The translations under genes were made by a program, and so were the position numbers. The notes beneath the pieces are model-generated. The model searched no databases and was not told the DNA's origin. It saw only the letters and a list, made by a program, of their open reading frames with translations. A stretch of 64,000 nucleotides of DNA, from assembly GCF_014189505.1 (NCBI RefSeq), contig NZ_CP050302.1, forward strand, positions 248,001 to 312,000, written 5' to 3'. Origin of the DNA: Phyllobacterium sp. 628 (GTDB lineage: Bacteria > Pseudomonadota > Alphaproteobacteria > Rhizobiales > Rhizobiaceae). This document shows positions 52,318 through 61,867 of the stretch, piece by piece; within the stretch, counting starts at the first letter, position 1; each line of letters starts with the position of its first letter.

Positions 52318-54125
52318 TCAGCCATCCGAGGCGAATCGCACGCGATTTCGTCCTTCCGACTTAGCGCGGTACAGCGCGACATCAGCTGCCTTGATCAAAC
52401 GTGGCAATTCAGCCTCGCCGAGGGGACCCGAAGCCACACCAAAACTGGCTGTCATGCTGAGCCGAACATCGTTGCCAATCAGAATTTCATGCCGCTGCAA
52501 TGCCAATCTTATCCGACGGGCACGCATCACCGTATCTGCCAACAGATCCCCCGATGACAGGATAGCAAACTCTTCGCCACCAAATCTGGCAATGACATCT
52601 GCCGGACGCAACATGGAGCGTATGAGATCAGCTACCTCTTTCAAGACGCGATCTCCCGCCTGGTGGCCGTAAGTATCATTAACCTGCTTGAAGTAATCGA
52701 TATCAAGAAGGATAAGACAGGCACGCTCTGGCTCCTCCTCATTGTTCTGCGGGCTCCGGCCGATGAGATCCAGGGTTCTTCGGTTGAAAAGGCCCGTTAG
52801 CCCGTCAGTCTCCGCTTGTTCCCTCAGTTTATCGGTTAAAACTGCCCGTTCCTGCAATTTGCCACGAAGTGTTTGGATGGCATCGAACAGGTGCCGCATT
52901 TCACCAGTGTAGTGCTGGCTTTGAGTGGCCGGTACCAGCCGATCCCGTGCAAGGCCGATAACCTCTTCCCGTGCGTACAGCAAAGGTGACAGTACGGACC
53001 TGTGGACCATGCGGACAAGGCTGATTAACGTAAGAAGAATTGCCATTGTTATCGCTATGACCATAAACAGTGTATTCAGGGCGCGGTCCCGGGCCAGAAT
53101 GAGTTCATCGATTGTCACGTTCAAGAACTCTGTACGCAAACTCTCCAGCGGTCGAAGTGTCTTAACAAAACGCGCCGTAAACTCCTCTGCATTCATTGAA
53201 TAGCCGCCGGAATTTCTGCCCTCCACTATGAGCGTGTCTACGATTCCCAGCCCATCGCCAAAAAAAATATCCGCTCAATTTCCTCGCGTTTGCCTGAAAG
53301 ACGGGGATCGCTTCGAAAAAGGGCATCCTGCCCGCCAATCAATCGCCAAAGCTCGTTGATACGCCCCCGTGTTCTACTGCTTTCAATGAAATTCTTTCGA
53401 TCCAGCGGATGGCCTGTGGCTATGGGCGCCATAATCTGCGACGCAATGCGCCCGCCATATTCCCTGAGATCACTCAGCATGTGCCCGGTCAGTACTGAAG
53501 CCGCGATACCACCGTCGGTATCGACAAGCTCATTGACGTTCCAAGCCACAACAGACTGGTAATCATCAACGACCGCCAGCATTCCCTCAATACCTTGTTG
53601 CACATCCTCCAAGCGCTTTTCATTGACTGCGAGATTGTCTACACGATCGACTTCCGCCCTGGCATATTTAAGCCGGAAACGAACACTCTCGATGTAACGC
53701 AAGGGGATAGGATGCTCGGGATCGTCCAAATCTGCGGTAGCGGGCCGTGCAATCACATTCAGAGCGGCATCGCTTGCCGCCCGAAATTCCGCAAGGCGCT
53801 GCAATGCGGCAGTTGATGGAGCACCGATACTTCCCATGACGACATTGGATGGACCACGTTCGGCCGAAATTCGGTTTGCAGCATCCAATACCAACCGAAA
53901 GCGTTCCACATGGGCAAGGTTTTGCCGTGCTAGCCAGTAGTCGCCATACGACGGCGCTATGACGCTCGCAGCAAGCACGGCTGTGCAAACAACCGCCATG
54001 CCTGCACCGGTCCAGAGTTTCCAGTACAGGCTACGCCCGGTTTGACGTGACAAGCTCGCTTCGGTTGACGAAGGGGAGGGCGTTCCAGGAGATTTCCCGG
54101 AACGGGTGGGGCGAAGTGAAATCAA
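52318..54125 (-). pseudogene. Membrane diguanylate cyclase, split by a frameshift
   Basis: The upstream frame (54125 to 53238) has one membrane span (LWTGAGMAVVCTAVLAASVI) and a periplasmic sensor domain (RISAERGPSNVVMGSI to LGGQDALF). The downstream frame (to 52318) continues with GRNSGGYSMNAEEFTARFVK, a second span (LFMVIAITMAILLTLISLVR), and a GGDEF domain with DGLTGLFNRR, DIDYFKQVNDTYGHQAGD and active site RFGGEEF. A single base restored near 53249 joins them as LAMGLGIVDTLIVEGRNSGG. The intact enzyme of about 600 residues would make cyclic di-GMP. The GGDEF part could still be translated from GTG 53226 but lacks its sensor. Confidence 0.85.
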
Positions 54126-54137
54126 TCGAAACTATCC

Positions 54138-54416
54138 TAGAGCAAATTTTGTTTATTCGAAGCCAGTTCTGTTTCTCGGATGGCGAGGCAATCCACGCGG
54201 AAGGTAGCAAGGCCGATGTTTACCCATCGGACGAAGCTGCCTGACAAAGTGGGTGTCCGCCAGCCGGAAACCCGAAGGGCCGGGTGAATTTGGGCCAATT
54301 CCTGCGGGCTTTGACTTCACCCGATGGGTAAACATCGGTCTTGTCAAACCCCTTGACCTTGCCCACAAATTCCCTCCGGCAGAACGGCTCCGAATAAGCA
54401 AAACTTGCTCTAGCAC
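54138..54416. repeat. Large palindromic intergenic element, about 280 bp
   Basis: Imperfect inverted repeat with arms of about 100 bp. Outer part: CTAGAGCAAATTTTGTTTAT against CTAGAGCAAGTTTTGCTTAT (reverse complement from 54414). Inner part: a perfect 18-bp pair, CCGATGTTTACCCATCGG and its complement. RIME-like and Bru-RS-like palindromic intergenic elements are common in this order, and the CTAGAGCA start recalls RIMEs. Such repeats probably act as mRNA hairpins or are inert. Lies between the cyclase and the cyd operon. Confidence 0.6.
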
Positions 54417-54629
54417 CATAGGTCGCACCAGCAGCTTTCAACTGCTTGCAAGACTGTACTTCGTCCCCTCTGAAGTCTGTGTCCAATCCGGATCACATGT
54501 TCTCTTAGTTCAATCCTATGAACGGTTTGAAATAAGATATCAATAGGCCATAAAAGCTAGGCAAAATGCCGACGATCGCCGATCAAGTACGATTGTTATA
54601 AATTCGAACTCAAATGCTGCAGAAGCAAT

Positions 54630-54660
54630 GAAATCGCACCGATTTCTCCGGTGCGATTTC
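54630..54660 (-). terminator. Hairpin downstream of cydX
   Basis: 12-bp stem GAAATCGCACCG (54630-54641) and CGGTGCGATTTC (54649-54660) with a 7-base loop, 13 bp after the cydX stop. There is no long T run, so it may be a weak terminator or 3' stabiliser. Confidence 0.6.
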
Positions 54661-54672
54661 ACTGTTAAGCGC

Positions 54673-54792
54673 TTACTTTTCAGCGTCTGCCTTGCGGCTC
54701 GCGTCATCCTCAACCAATTCGTACCACATCGCATTGAGCACCGCAAAAGCCGCTGCAAACGGCAATCCCAAAAGCCAGGCGAAATACCACAT
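54673..54792 (-). CDS. cydX: Cytochrome bd oxidase small subunit CydX
   Basis: 39 residues: MWYFAWLLGLPFAAAFAVLN then AMWYELVEDDASRKADAEK. The MWYFAWxLG start, the single span and the acidic tail are the CydX/YbgT signature. It stabilises the haem environment of the CydAB oxidase. Begins 20 bp after the cydB stop behind GGAGCAATGAT and is the last gene of the operon. Easily missed because of its size. Confidence 0.93.
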   Translation of the reverse strand: MWYFAWLLGLPFAAAFAVLNAMWYELVEDDASRKADAEK

Positions 54793-54812
54793 ATCATTGC
54801 TCCTTCATCGAA

Positions 54813-55967
54813 CTAGTAAGCATGGCCGCTCTTGTTGCTGACAGTCGTCTCGTCAACCTTGCCCCACAGTACCCGGTAGACCCATGTCGTATAGGCAACG
54901 ATCAGCGGAATGAAGATTGCGCTGACCACCAGCATAATGAACAATGTCAGATGACTGGATGACGAATCCCATACGGTAAGGCTTGATCGGGCATCAATCG
55001 ACGAAGGCAGGATGAAAGGAAACATCGAGAGGCCCACCGTCGCGATGATGCCAAAGATCGACAGCGCGCTTGATAGCATTGTCGCAATTTCGCGCTTTGC
55101 CCGAAATCCGAGCAGGGCAGCAGCGGCGCCAAGAAAACCAAATACCGGAGCAGCCAGCATCCAGCTGTGCGCATTAAAATTGGCAAACCAGGCATTCTTG
55201 TCCTGCACCACTGTTTTCAGCAGCGGATTTGACGGTCCGGCCGGATCAATCACACTGGTGATGCGATAGCCGTCAAAACTCAACCACAACACAAGCCCTG
55301 CCAAGGCAAAGAGGACAATCGTAAGGGGAGCTGCAATGCTGCCAAACCGCCGGGCGCGCTCGGCGACGATACCCGACGCCTTGAGTTGCAGCCAGGCACT
55401 GCCATGCATAACCAGCATAGAGACCGATAGAAGCCCACACAGAAGCGCGAAGGGATTGAGCAGGCCAAAGAAGGACCCTTCGTAGAAAATGCGCAGGTCG
55501 CCGTTAAAACGGAAAGGAACGCCCTGCAATACATTGCCAAGCGCCACGCCGAAGATCAGCGACGGCACGAAGCCTCCAACAAACAGTGCCCAATCCCATG
55601 CTGAACGCCAAACCCTGCTCTCGCGTTTGGAGCGATATTTGAAGGCAACCGGCCGCACAATGAGGGCTGCCAGAATGATGAACATCGCCAGATAGAACCC
55701 TGAAAAGGATACAGCATAAAGCGGCGGCCATGCGGCAAAGATTGCGCCACCCCCAACGATAAGCCACACTTGGTTGCCTTCCCATATGGGACCAATTGTG
55801 TTGATAGCGATACGGCGTTCCATATCTGTCCGTGCTACGAAAGGCAGCAAGGTACCGATGCCCAGATCAAATCCGTCAGTGACGGCAAATCCAATCAGAA
55901 GCACACCGAGCAGAACCCACCAAATCAGCCGCAACGTTTCGTAGTCAATGAATTGATGCAAAATCAT
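54813..55967 (-). CDS. cydB: Cytochrome bd quinol oxidase subunit II
   Basis: 384 residues, the normal CydB length. N-terminal text LRLIWWVLLGVLLIGFAVTD, then GFDLGIGTLLPF and GPIWEGNQVWLIVGGGAIFA are diagnostic. Nine spans follow. CydB pairs with CydA to form the membrane oxidase that reduces oxygen to water with quinol electrons and high oxygen affinity. Starts 6 bp after the cydA stop, so it is co-translated. Confidence 0.97.
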   Translation of the reverse strand: MILHQFIDYETLRLIWWVLLGVLLIGFAVTDGFDLGIGTLLPFVARTDMERRIAINTIGPIWEGNQVWLIVGGGAIFAAWPPLYAVSFSGFYLAMFIILAALIVRPVAFKYRSKRESRVWRSAWDWALFVGGFVPSLIFGVALGNVLQGVPFRFNGDLRIFYEGSFFGLLNPFALLCGLLSVSMLVMHGSAWLQLKASGIVAERARRFGSIAAPLTIVLFALAGLVLWLSFDGYRITSVIDPAGPSNPLLKTVVQDKNAWFANFNAHSWMLAAPVFGFLGAAAALLGFRAKREIATMLSSALSIFGIIATVGLSMFPFILPSSIDARSSLTVWDSSSSHLTLFIMLVVSAIFIPLIVAYTTWVYRVLWGKVDETTVSNKSGHAY

Positions 55968-55973
55968 GATTGT

Positions 55974-57557
55974 TTACTCCGCCGGTACAATGTGAGGGGA
56001 AATCAGGGTTGCTTCCGGTTCAGTGTCCGGTTCCGGCCCCTTGCGGATCGCACGCAGCATCAACCCCATCTCGATGATGAAGAGCACGGTATAGATCACC
56101 ACAAATCCGGCGATAGTGATGAGAAGCGATGTTGCGCCAAGATTGGAGACCGCAGCGGCCGTTGGCAACACGCCCTCAATGATCCAGGGCTGACGTCCGA
56201 ACTCCGCGACAATCCAGCCAAGTTCCGCAGCGATCCAGGGGAGGGGGATCGCAAGGACGGCAATACGCAAGAGCCATGGATAGGTGTCCAACTGCCGGCG
56301 CACCGACAAAATGAAGAACGTCATCGTGAGTAGGATGAAGAACATGCCTAACCCAACCATGATGCGGAATGACCAGAAAAGCGTCGGTACATGCGGAACA
56401 GTATCCCACGCCGCTTTTGCGATCTGCGCCTCGGTGGCTTGACGTGGATCATCCACATAGCGTTTGAGGAGCAGGGCGTAGCCAAGATCAGCCCCGTTAT
56501 CTTCAAACGTGGTGCGTATATCAGGGGAAACCGTAACGGTACTGCCAGCCTCGCGAATCTTCTGGAGCGCGTCGTAAGCAAGCAAACCCTGCCTTATCCG
56601 CTTCTCGGCATGCACAACCAGATCTTCGATGCCGGGGATGACGGTGGTCAGCGACCGCGTGCCGATCAGGCCCATGACCCATGGAATATGCACAGCATAA
56701 TGGGTTTCACGTGCCTCCTGATCTGGAAAACCAAAGGCCGTGAAAGCCGCCGGGGCCGGTTCGGTCTTCCACATGGCTTCGATAGAAGCGAGTTTCATTT
56801 TCTGATGCTCGGTCGATAGATAGCCGCTCTCATCACCCAGAACGACAACCGAGAGTGATGCAGCAAGTCCGAATGACGCTGCGACCGTCATCGACCGTTT
56901 GGCGAGGGCTGTGTGACGGCCTTTAAGCACATACCATGCCGATACGCCGAGAACGAAGATTGATGCCGTTACGTAACCGGCGGAAACGGTGTGAACAAAC
57001 TTGGCCTGGGCCACTGGATTGAACAAAACCGCAAAGAAATCAGTGACTTCCATCCGCATCGTCTGCGGATTGAATGCTGATCCAACCGGGTTCTGCATCC
57101 AGCCATTGGCGATCAATATCCACAGAGCAGAGAAGTTTGAGCCAATCGCAACGGCCCATGTTGCGGCCAGATGCCCGACTTTGGAAAGTTTGTCCCAACC
57201 AAAGAAAAAGAGGCCAACAAAGGTGGCTTCCAGAAAGAATGCCATCAACCCTTCAATGGCTAGCGGCGCTCCGAAAATATCGCCCACATATTGACTGTAG
57301 TAGCTCCAGTTCATACCGAACTGGAATTCCATGACGATACCCGTGGCAACACCGAGCGCAAAATTGATGCCGAACAGCGTACCCCAGAACTTGGTCATCT
57401 GCCGCCAGATTGCCCGGCCGCTCATGACATAGACCGTTTCCATGATGGCAAGCAGCACCGAGAGGCCAAGCGTTAACGGCACGAAGAGAAAATGATAAAG
57501 CGCCGTTATCGCAAATTGCAGACGCGAAAGCGCAACAATGTCGAGTTCCATTTGCAT
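55974..57557 (-). CDS. cydA: Cytochrome bd quinol oxidase subunit I
   Basis: 527 residues from ATG 57557 (or 57551). The haem b595 ligand region is LQFAITALYHFLFVPLTLGL with H22. Other conserved text: GTLFGINFALGVATGIVMEF, FQFGMNWSYYSQYVGDIFGA and PLAIEGLMAFFLEATFVGLF. The quinol loop after span 6 (ESGYLSTEHQKMKLASIEAM to RQATEAQIAKAAWD) is of the long type, as in E. coli. The enzyme works at low oxygen and resists nitric oxide and sulfide. Lies 75 bp after cydC. Confidence 0.97.
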   Translation of the reverse strand: MQMELDIVALSRLQFAITALYHFLFVPLTLGLSVLLAIMETVYVMSGRAIWRQMTKFWGTLFGINFALGVATGIVMEFQFGMNWSYYSQYVGDIFGAPLAIEGLMAFFLEATFVGLFFFGWDKLSKVGHLAATWAVAIGSNFSALWILIANGWMQNPVGSAFNPQTMRMEVTDFFAVLFNPVAQAKFVHTVSAGYVTASIFVLGVSAWYVLKGRHTALAKRSMTVAASFGLAASLSVVVLGDESGYLSTEHQKMKLASIEAMWKTEPAPAAFTAFGFPDQEARETHYAVHIPWVMGLIGTRSLTTVIPGIEDLVVHAEKRIRQGLLAYDALQKIREAGSTVTVSPDIRTTFEDNGADLGYALLLKRYVDDPRQATEAQIAKAAWDTVPHVPTLFWSFRIMVGLGMFFILLTMTFFILSVRRQLDTYPWLLRIAVLAIPLPWIAAELGWIVAEFGRQPWIIEGVLPTAAAVSNLGATSLLITIAGFVVIYTVLFIIEMGLMLRAIRKGPEPDTEPEATLISPHIVPAE

Positions 57558-57632
57558 TTGCCGGGCTACAAGTCCGGCCCCCTGTTGTTCAGCATCGCCA
57601 GCGGCAAATGCTGAGTGAATGAGACTACGGCC

Positions 57633-59324
57633 TTAGTCCGGCCGCAGTGCCAAAAGTGCGGCGTCAAACATCGGTTCGCCGCGGCGTATCGAGGCAATAA
57701 TGCGCCCCTGTTTCAAGATCAGCAGCCGGTCAGTTATCTCGGCCTCCCGCCGGTTATGGGTAGCGATGATAACGGAACGCCCGTCCATATGCTGCGTCAG
57801 GCGACACAGGACATCCCGTGCGGTCTCGCCATCAAGACCCTCCGTGGGTTCATCCAGCAGCCAAAGCTTTGTGTTACGTAACAAAAGACGCGCAAGGGAG
57901 AGACGGCGCGCCTGACCGCCAGAAAGGCCTTGTCCGCCTTCGCCAAGCCGCGCGTCCAGTCCGCGAGCCATTGTTTCGGCATGGTCGGCCAGTCCCGCAA
58001 TCGCCAGCGCACCCCAAAGATGGTCATCATCGGCATCCGGAGCGGCAAGTTTGAGATTGTCGCGCAGACTGTCCTGAAAGAGTTCGGTTTTTTGCGTGAG
58101 CAGTGTAGCGGTCGCACATGCAGCGTTTCCATGTGTTGGTGTCAAATCGCCCGCGATCAACGCAAGCAATGTCGATTTACCGGCACCACTGGGACCAATC
58201 AGAGCGATGCGTTCGCCGTCAGCCATAGACAGAGATATGTCGTGCAGGGAAGCAGCGCTCGTCCCGCGATGGGACGCGGTGATGTTTTCAAGCTGAACAA
58301 CAAATCCCTCCGGGGGAGGGGAGGGGAGAGCAGGGGGGGGGGCAGTTACGAGACGTGGTCCAATGCGCCTCGCACTGAGGACCGTACGGGCCAATTCCAA
58401 TGCACCGCGCCGCAAACCCGCAAAAGGCTCGAGAGCCGCCAGGGCAATCAACAATCCAAACGCCGCAACAGGAGCACCAATCGCACCAGCTTGAGCGAGA
58501 ACAGCCACGCCGACGAGCGTACCTGCCAGCAGAACTGCCGAAGCGATACCAAAACCGGCTGTAACTGCCATTTCGGTACGATTCAACGCATCGTCGGCTT
58601 GGGCCAACCGGTCATCGGCGGCCTTGATTGTTTCGCGCTGCGCCCAAATACGCCCAGCCATGATTAATTCAGTCTGGCCGGACACCAGATCAATCACGCG
58701 GGAGCGCAACGCCTCCAATGCGTGCGTGCGGCGGCGGGATGCGCCGGTTGAGAAGCGCGCGGCAAGAACGGGAATTCCAAAACCAGTAAGCAACAGCCAG
58801 CTTCCGGCCATCAGACCCAGCAAGGGGTGCATCAGACCTAGCGCAACGCTGACAACCAGAGCCGAACACAGTGCGACAGCAGCGGGCACCAGTACCCGCA
58901 GATACAAGGAATCCAGCGCATCGATATCGGCGGTGAGCCGGAACAAAAGCTTGGCTGGACGGCGTAAAAGCGATTGCGCCCCGTCAGGCATTGCCCAGCC
59001 GCGGAAAAGCTTCTCACGCAACGCTGCCAAAACACCCAAAGTGGCATCGTGAGTCGTCAACCGCTCGCCATAGCGGGCGGCGGTGCGGGCCAATGCCAAA
59101 AACCTTATCCCGGCAGACGGAGCGAAAACATCGAATGCGAAGGCTGCAGCGGATGAAAGCCCGGCAATTGCCGTCGCCGTAATAAACCATCCCGATAATC
59201 CAAGCAGGGCGACACCGGCCAAAACTGTCGCGGCTGCCAGAAGAGCACCGGTCAAAAGAGTGTAGCGCCGTTCTGCAAGAAAAAGCTGAATAATGGGCTG
59301 GAAATCGCACCGGAGAGTCATCAC
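57633..59324 (-). CDS. cydC: ABC exporter half-transporter CydC
   Basis: 563 residues. Six-span membrane domain (ALLAAATVLAGVALLGLSGWFITATAIAG) then an ATPase with Walker A GPSGAGKSTLL, signature LSGGQARRLSLARLLL and Walker B LWLLDEPTEGLD. CydDC heterodimers export glutathione and cysteine (and bind haem) and are needed for cytochrome bd assembly. The start overlaps the cydD stop by 4 bases. Sequence 58318-58342 holds a G-rich tract that codes for a Pro-rich linker (APPPALPSPPPE). Confidence 0.95.
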   Translation of the reverse strand: MMTLRCDFQPIIQLFLAERRYTLLTGALLAAATVLAGVALLGLSGWFITATAIAGLSSAAAFAFDVFAPSAGIRFLALARTAARYGERLTTHDATLGVLAALREKLFRGWAMPDGAQSLLRRPAKLLFRLTADIDALDSLYLRVLVPAAVALCSALVVSVALGLMHPLLGLMAGSWLLLTGFGIPVLAARFSTGASRRRTHALEALRSRVIDLVSGQTELIMAGRIWAQRETIKAADDRLAQADDALNRTEMAVTAGFGIASAVLLAGTLVGVAVLAQAGAIGAPVAAFGLLIALAALEPFAGLRRGALELARTVLSARRIGPRLVTAPPPALPSPPPEGFVVQLENITASHRGTSAASLHDISLSMADGERIALIGPSGAGKSTLLALIAGDLTPTHGNAACATATLLTQKTELFQDSLRDNLKLAAPDADDDHLWGALAIAGLADHAETMARGLDARLGEGGQGLSGGQARRLSLARLLLRNTKLWLLDEPTEGLDGETARDVLCRLTQHMDGRSVIIATHNRREAEITDRLLILKQGRIIASIRRGEPMFDAALLALRPD

Positions 59325-61084
59325 ACACTCTCCTTTGAAAAATCGGACCGTAAATCGATAATGCGGTGCGCTCGGGCTGCCAATGCGGGATCATGAGTCG
59401 CGATAACCAGTGTTTTGCCGAGTGCCAAAGTGAAAAGCCTACCCGCTATATCGCGTGCGGTTTCGCTATCGAGGTGCGCAGTTGGTTCATCAGCCAGAAT
59501 GAGCGAGGCATCAGGATCAGCCGCCGCACGGGCAAGCGCCAGCCGCAGCGCTTCACCGCCGGAAAGACCGGAACCGCCTTCGCCAATCGACGCTTTACCA
59601 CGGGCGTTGGCAACATTTTCCAGTGCCGCCTGCTTGAGGGCAGATGCGACAGCTCCGGCGTTGACATGCGGGTGGCCCAAGGAAACATTTGCGGCAACAG
59701 TTCCGGCGAAGATATGCGACCGCTGACCAATCCAAGCAATCTTGTTGCGCTGTTTGAAAGCCGCAGCAGATGTCATCGATTGACCGGCAATGGTTATTCT
59801 GCCGTTTTCAATGGGCGCCAAGCCAGCAATGAGCGCCAGAAGCGTGGACTTGCCGGATCCGCTTGGTCCAAGCAATGCAACATGCTCCCCAGCGGAAATG
59901 TCGAGATCAAGGTCCTCAAAGATCGGTAAGTCATTGCCGGCGTAGCGAAAAGTCAGGCCTCGGATATGGATAGCCGATGCATCTGCGGCTTCCGGAATAG
60001 TTCTAAGCTCTTGTTTTTCCCTGTGTTGCTGACCGGGTAACTGCATACCGTCATTGGCAAGCTGGCGCAGAGCGTCCAGTGCCGCTTCTCCGGCGGCGCG
60101 ATCATGCCAGACAGAAGAGAGTTCGCGTAGGGGCTCAAAAAAGGCAGGCGCGAGCAAAAGGATGAATAATCCCTCGTTGAGGGTCAGACGGCCGGACCAT
60201 GTGCCAAAATCAAGCTGCCCAAGCAGATGAAAACCCACATAAACCGCGACCATGGCAACGCCGAGTGCTGCAAAAAGCTCAAGAACGGCCGAGGATAAAA
60301 AGGCAATACGCAAGACTGCCATCGTGCGTGTTCGCAAGGATTCGGCATCCGCCCTCAATCGCCGGGCGGTGAGATCAACTGCGTCCAGCGAACGGATCGT
60401 TGCCAGACCACGCAAACGATCCAACAGAAAAGCATTCATACTGCCCATTTCAACAAGCTGCGCCTCGCTTGCCGCCTTGGCGCGCCACCCGATGAGCGCC
60501 ATGAAAATCGGGATCAGCGGTGCCGCGATGAGCAGAACGATAGCCACCGCCCATGAAAGGGAGAGAACACACAGCAAGATGGCAAGTGGAATGACCGTGG
60601 CTTTCAGCCGCGCAGGACGGAAGCGTGCAAGATATGGCACAACGGCCTCTGCCTGTTCGGTCAATATGCTCGCGGCTTCCCCGGACGCAGTGCGGCTGGG
60701 ATCGAGCGGTGAACGGTTGGCGAGGGCTGCAACGCTTTGCTCCCGCAAGGCAGAAAGAGTTGTACGCGCGGCACCAAAGGCCATTCGGTTACCGGCAGCG
60801 TCTACCAAGGCCCGCATAACCCCGATGGCAAGTACGCCGAATGCCAGCCAGAGAATATCGGCTATTCCATTACCAGCAGCGATATACCCGACGGCGATAC
60901 TCAGCAGTCCAGCTTGCGGGAGCCAGAGCAACGCGGCACCAATCTGGACAAAAGCCGCTGCTCTTCTCGGCAACTCCTGTTTCTTTTTCGCTGTGTTTTC
61001 AGTCCCTTGCGCAGACACATCAGCCGCTACGGCAGATTCTTCCGCGCGAAGGGCAATGGGAGCACAGACAGCATCAGCTGACAT
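59321..61084 (-). CDS. cydD: ABC exporter half-transporter CydD
   Basis: 587 residues from ATG 61084; a TTG at 61093 that overlaps the regulator stop would add three. The membrane domain carries the CydD-type text MRALVDAAGNRMAFGAARTT and RSLDAVDLTARRLRADAESL. The ATPase has Walker A GPSGSGKSTLL, signature LSGGEALRLALARA and Walker B LILADEPTAHLD. Partner of CydC. First structural gene after the regulator in a six-gene unit of regulator, cydD, cydC, cydA, cydB, cydX. Confidence 0.95.
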   Translation of the reverse strand: MSADAVCAPIALRAEESAVAADVSAQGTENTAKKKQELPRRAAAFVQIGAALLWLPQAGLLSIAVGYIAAGNGIADILWLAFGVLAIGVMRALVDAAGNRMAFGAARTTLSALREQSVAALANRSPLDPSRTASGEAASILTEQAEAVVPYLARFRPARLKATVIPLAILLCVLSLSWAVAIVLLIAAPLIPIFMALIGWRAKAASEAQLVEMGSMNAFLLDRLRGLATIRSLDAVDLTARRLRADAESLRTRTMAVLRIAFLSSAVLELFAALGVAMVAVYVGFHLLGQLDFGTWSGRLTLNEGLFILLLAPAFFEPLRELSSVWHDRAAGEAALDALRQLANDGMQLPGQQHREKQELRTIPEAADASAIHIRGLTFRYAGNDLPIFEDLDLDISAGEHVALLGPSGSGKSTLLALIAGLAPIENGRITIAGQSMTSAAAFKQRNKIAWIGQRSHIFAGTVAANVSLGHPHVNAGAVASALKQAALENVANARGKASIGEGGSGLSGGEALRLALARAAADPDASLILADEPTAHLDSETARDIAGRLFTLALGKTLVIATHDPALAARAHRIIDLRSDFSKESV

Positions 61085-61089
61085 AACAT

Positions 61090-61662
61090 TCAAGCCTTAT
61101 CCGCATTGCGCTTGGAGCGCCCAAGCGAGATAATCTTGTCCTTCGCCTCAAGTAAACGCGTCACCTTCGCGCCAAGCGTCAGCAAAGTGGCCAAACGGTC
61201 CGTTTCGAGCTTCTTGACGTCATCATACCACGTTGTCAGCTGTTCGATCAGCCCATGCATCTCGGCCATACGCGCTTGCGCGTGGCGTTCCGCATCGCTC
61301 GCGGGCTGTTGCATCAGAATTTCGCGCAGAACAGAGAGGGTTGGGTCCACTTCGCGCTTCTTCCGCTCTTCGGCGAGTGTGCGCAGTATCTGCCAGACAT
61401 CATCTGGCGTCGTGAAAAAATCCCGGCGATCATCGGGCAGATGCTTGAGCAATACAAGGTTCCAGGCCTGAAGCTCGCGCAGGCTCATTGAAACGTTGGA
61501 CCGGGAAATGCCAAGCGAGTCGACGATCTGATCCGCATTCAGCGGTTCAGGAGAGACGTAGAGCAATGCGTAAATCTGCCCGACGGTGCGATTGATGCCC
61601 CAACGGCTACCCATCTCGCCAAAGTGCAGTACGAAAGATTGAACGAGCGGAGGAAGATTCAT
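61090..61662 (-). CDS. GbsR/MarR-family transcriptional regulator of the cyd operon
   Basis: 190 residues. The wHTH reads SRWGINRTVGQIYALLYVSP, EPLNADQIVDSLGISRSNVS and MSLRELQAWNLVLLKHLPDD, the GbsR/MarR-like form, followed by a helical dimerisation region (EVDPTLSVLREILMQQPASD). It overlaps or abuts cydD, so it is made with the oxidase. A perfect 26-bp palindrome 20 bp upstream of its start (61683-61708) is a likely operator for autoregulation. The signal (oxygen, redox or another) is not evident; there are no cysteines in the protein. Confidence 0.9.
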   Translation of the reverse strand: MNLPPLVQSFVLHFGEMGSRWGINRTVGQIYALLYVSPEPLNADQIVDSLGISRSNVSMSLRELQAWNLVLLKHLPDDRRDFFTTPDDVWQILRTLAEERKKREVDPTLSVLREILMQQPASDAERHAQARMAEMHGLIEQLTTWYDDVKKLETDRLATLLTLGAKVTRLLEAKDKIISLGRSKRNADKA

Positions 61663-61682
61663 CAGACATTCCCGATATAACA

Positions 61683-61708
61683 GTTATTTCAGTAATTACT
61701 GAAATAAC
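61683..61708. promoter_or_regulatory. Perfect 26-bp palindrome before the cyd regulator
   Basis: Each half reads GTTATTTCAGTAA followed by its exact complement. It lies 21-46 bp upstream of the regulator start, over the probable promoter. The symmetry suits a dimeric wHTH protein such as the regulator itself. Confidence 0.75.
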
Positions 61709-61814
61709 GATATTCCATGGAAGGATGGGATGCAAGCGATGCCGAATGGTCAATTGGCCGCAGACCATTTCTCGACACAAATTCTTTGTTATTCAAATGC
61801 TTAAAAACAAAAAA

Positions 61815-61836
61815 GCCCGGCTTTTGGCAGCCGGGC
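61815..61836 (-). terminator. Rho-independent terminator after efeO
   Basis: 7-bp GC stem GCCCGGC (61815-61821) and GCCGGGC (61830-61836). Read on the minus strand it is followed by TTTTTTGTTTTT, 30 bp after the efeO stop. Confidence 0.88.
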
Positions 61837-61867
61837 CTTTCAAACTTTAGTTCCGCTAAAATTGAGG

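Noticed and set aside
58318..58342. G-rich tract in cydC considered as a frameshift or regulatory site
   Set aside because: The cydC frame is continuous through it and it codes for a Pro-rich linker between the membrane and ATPase domains.
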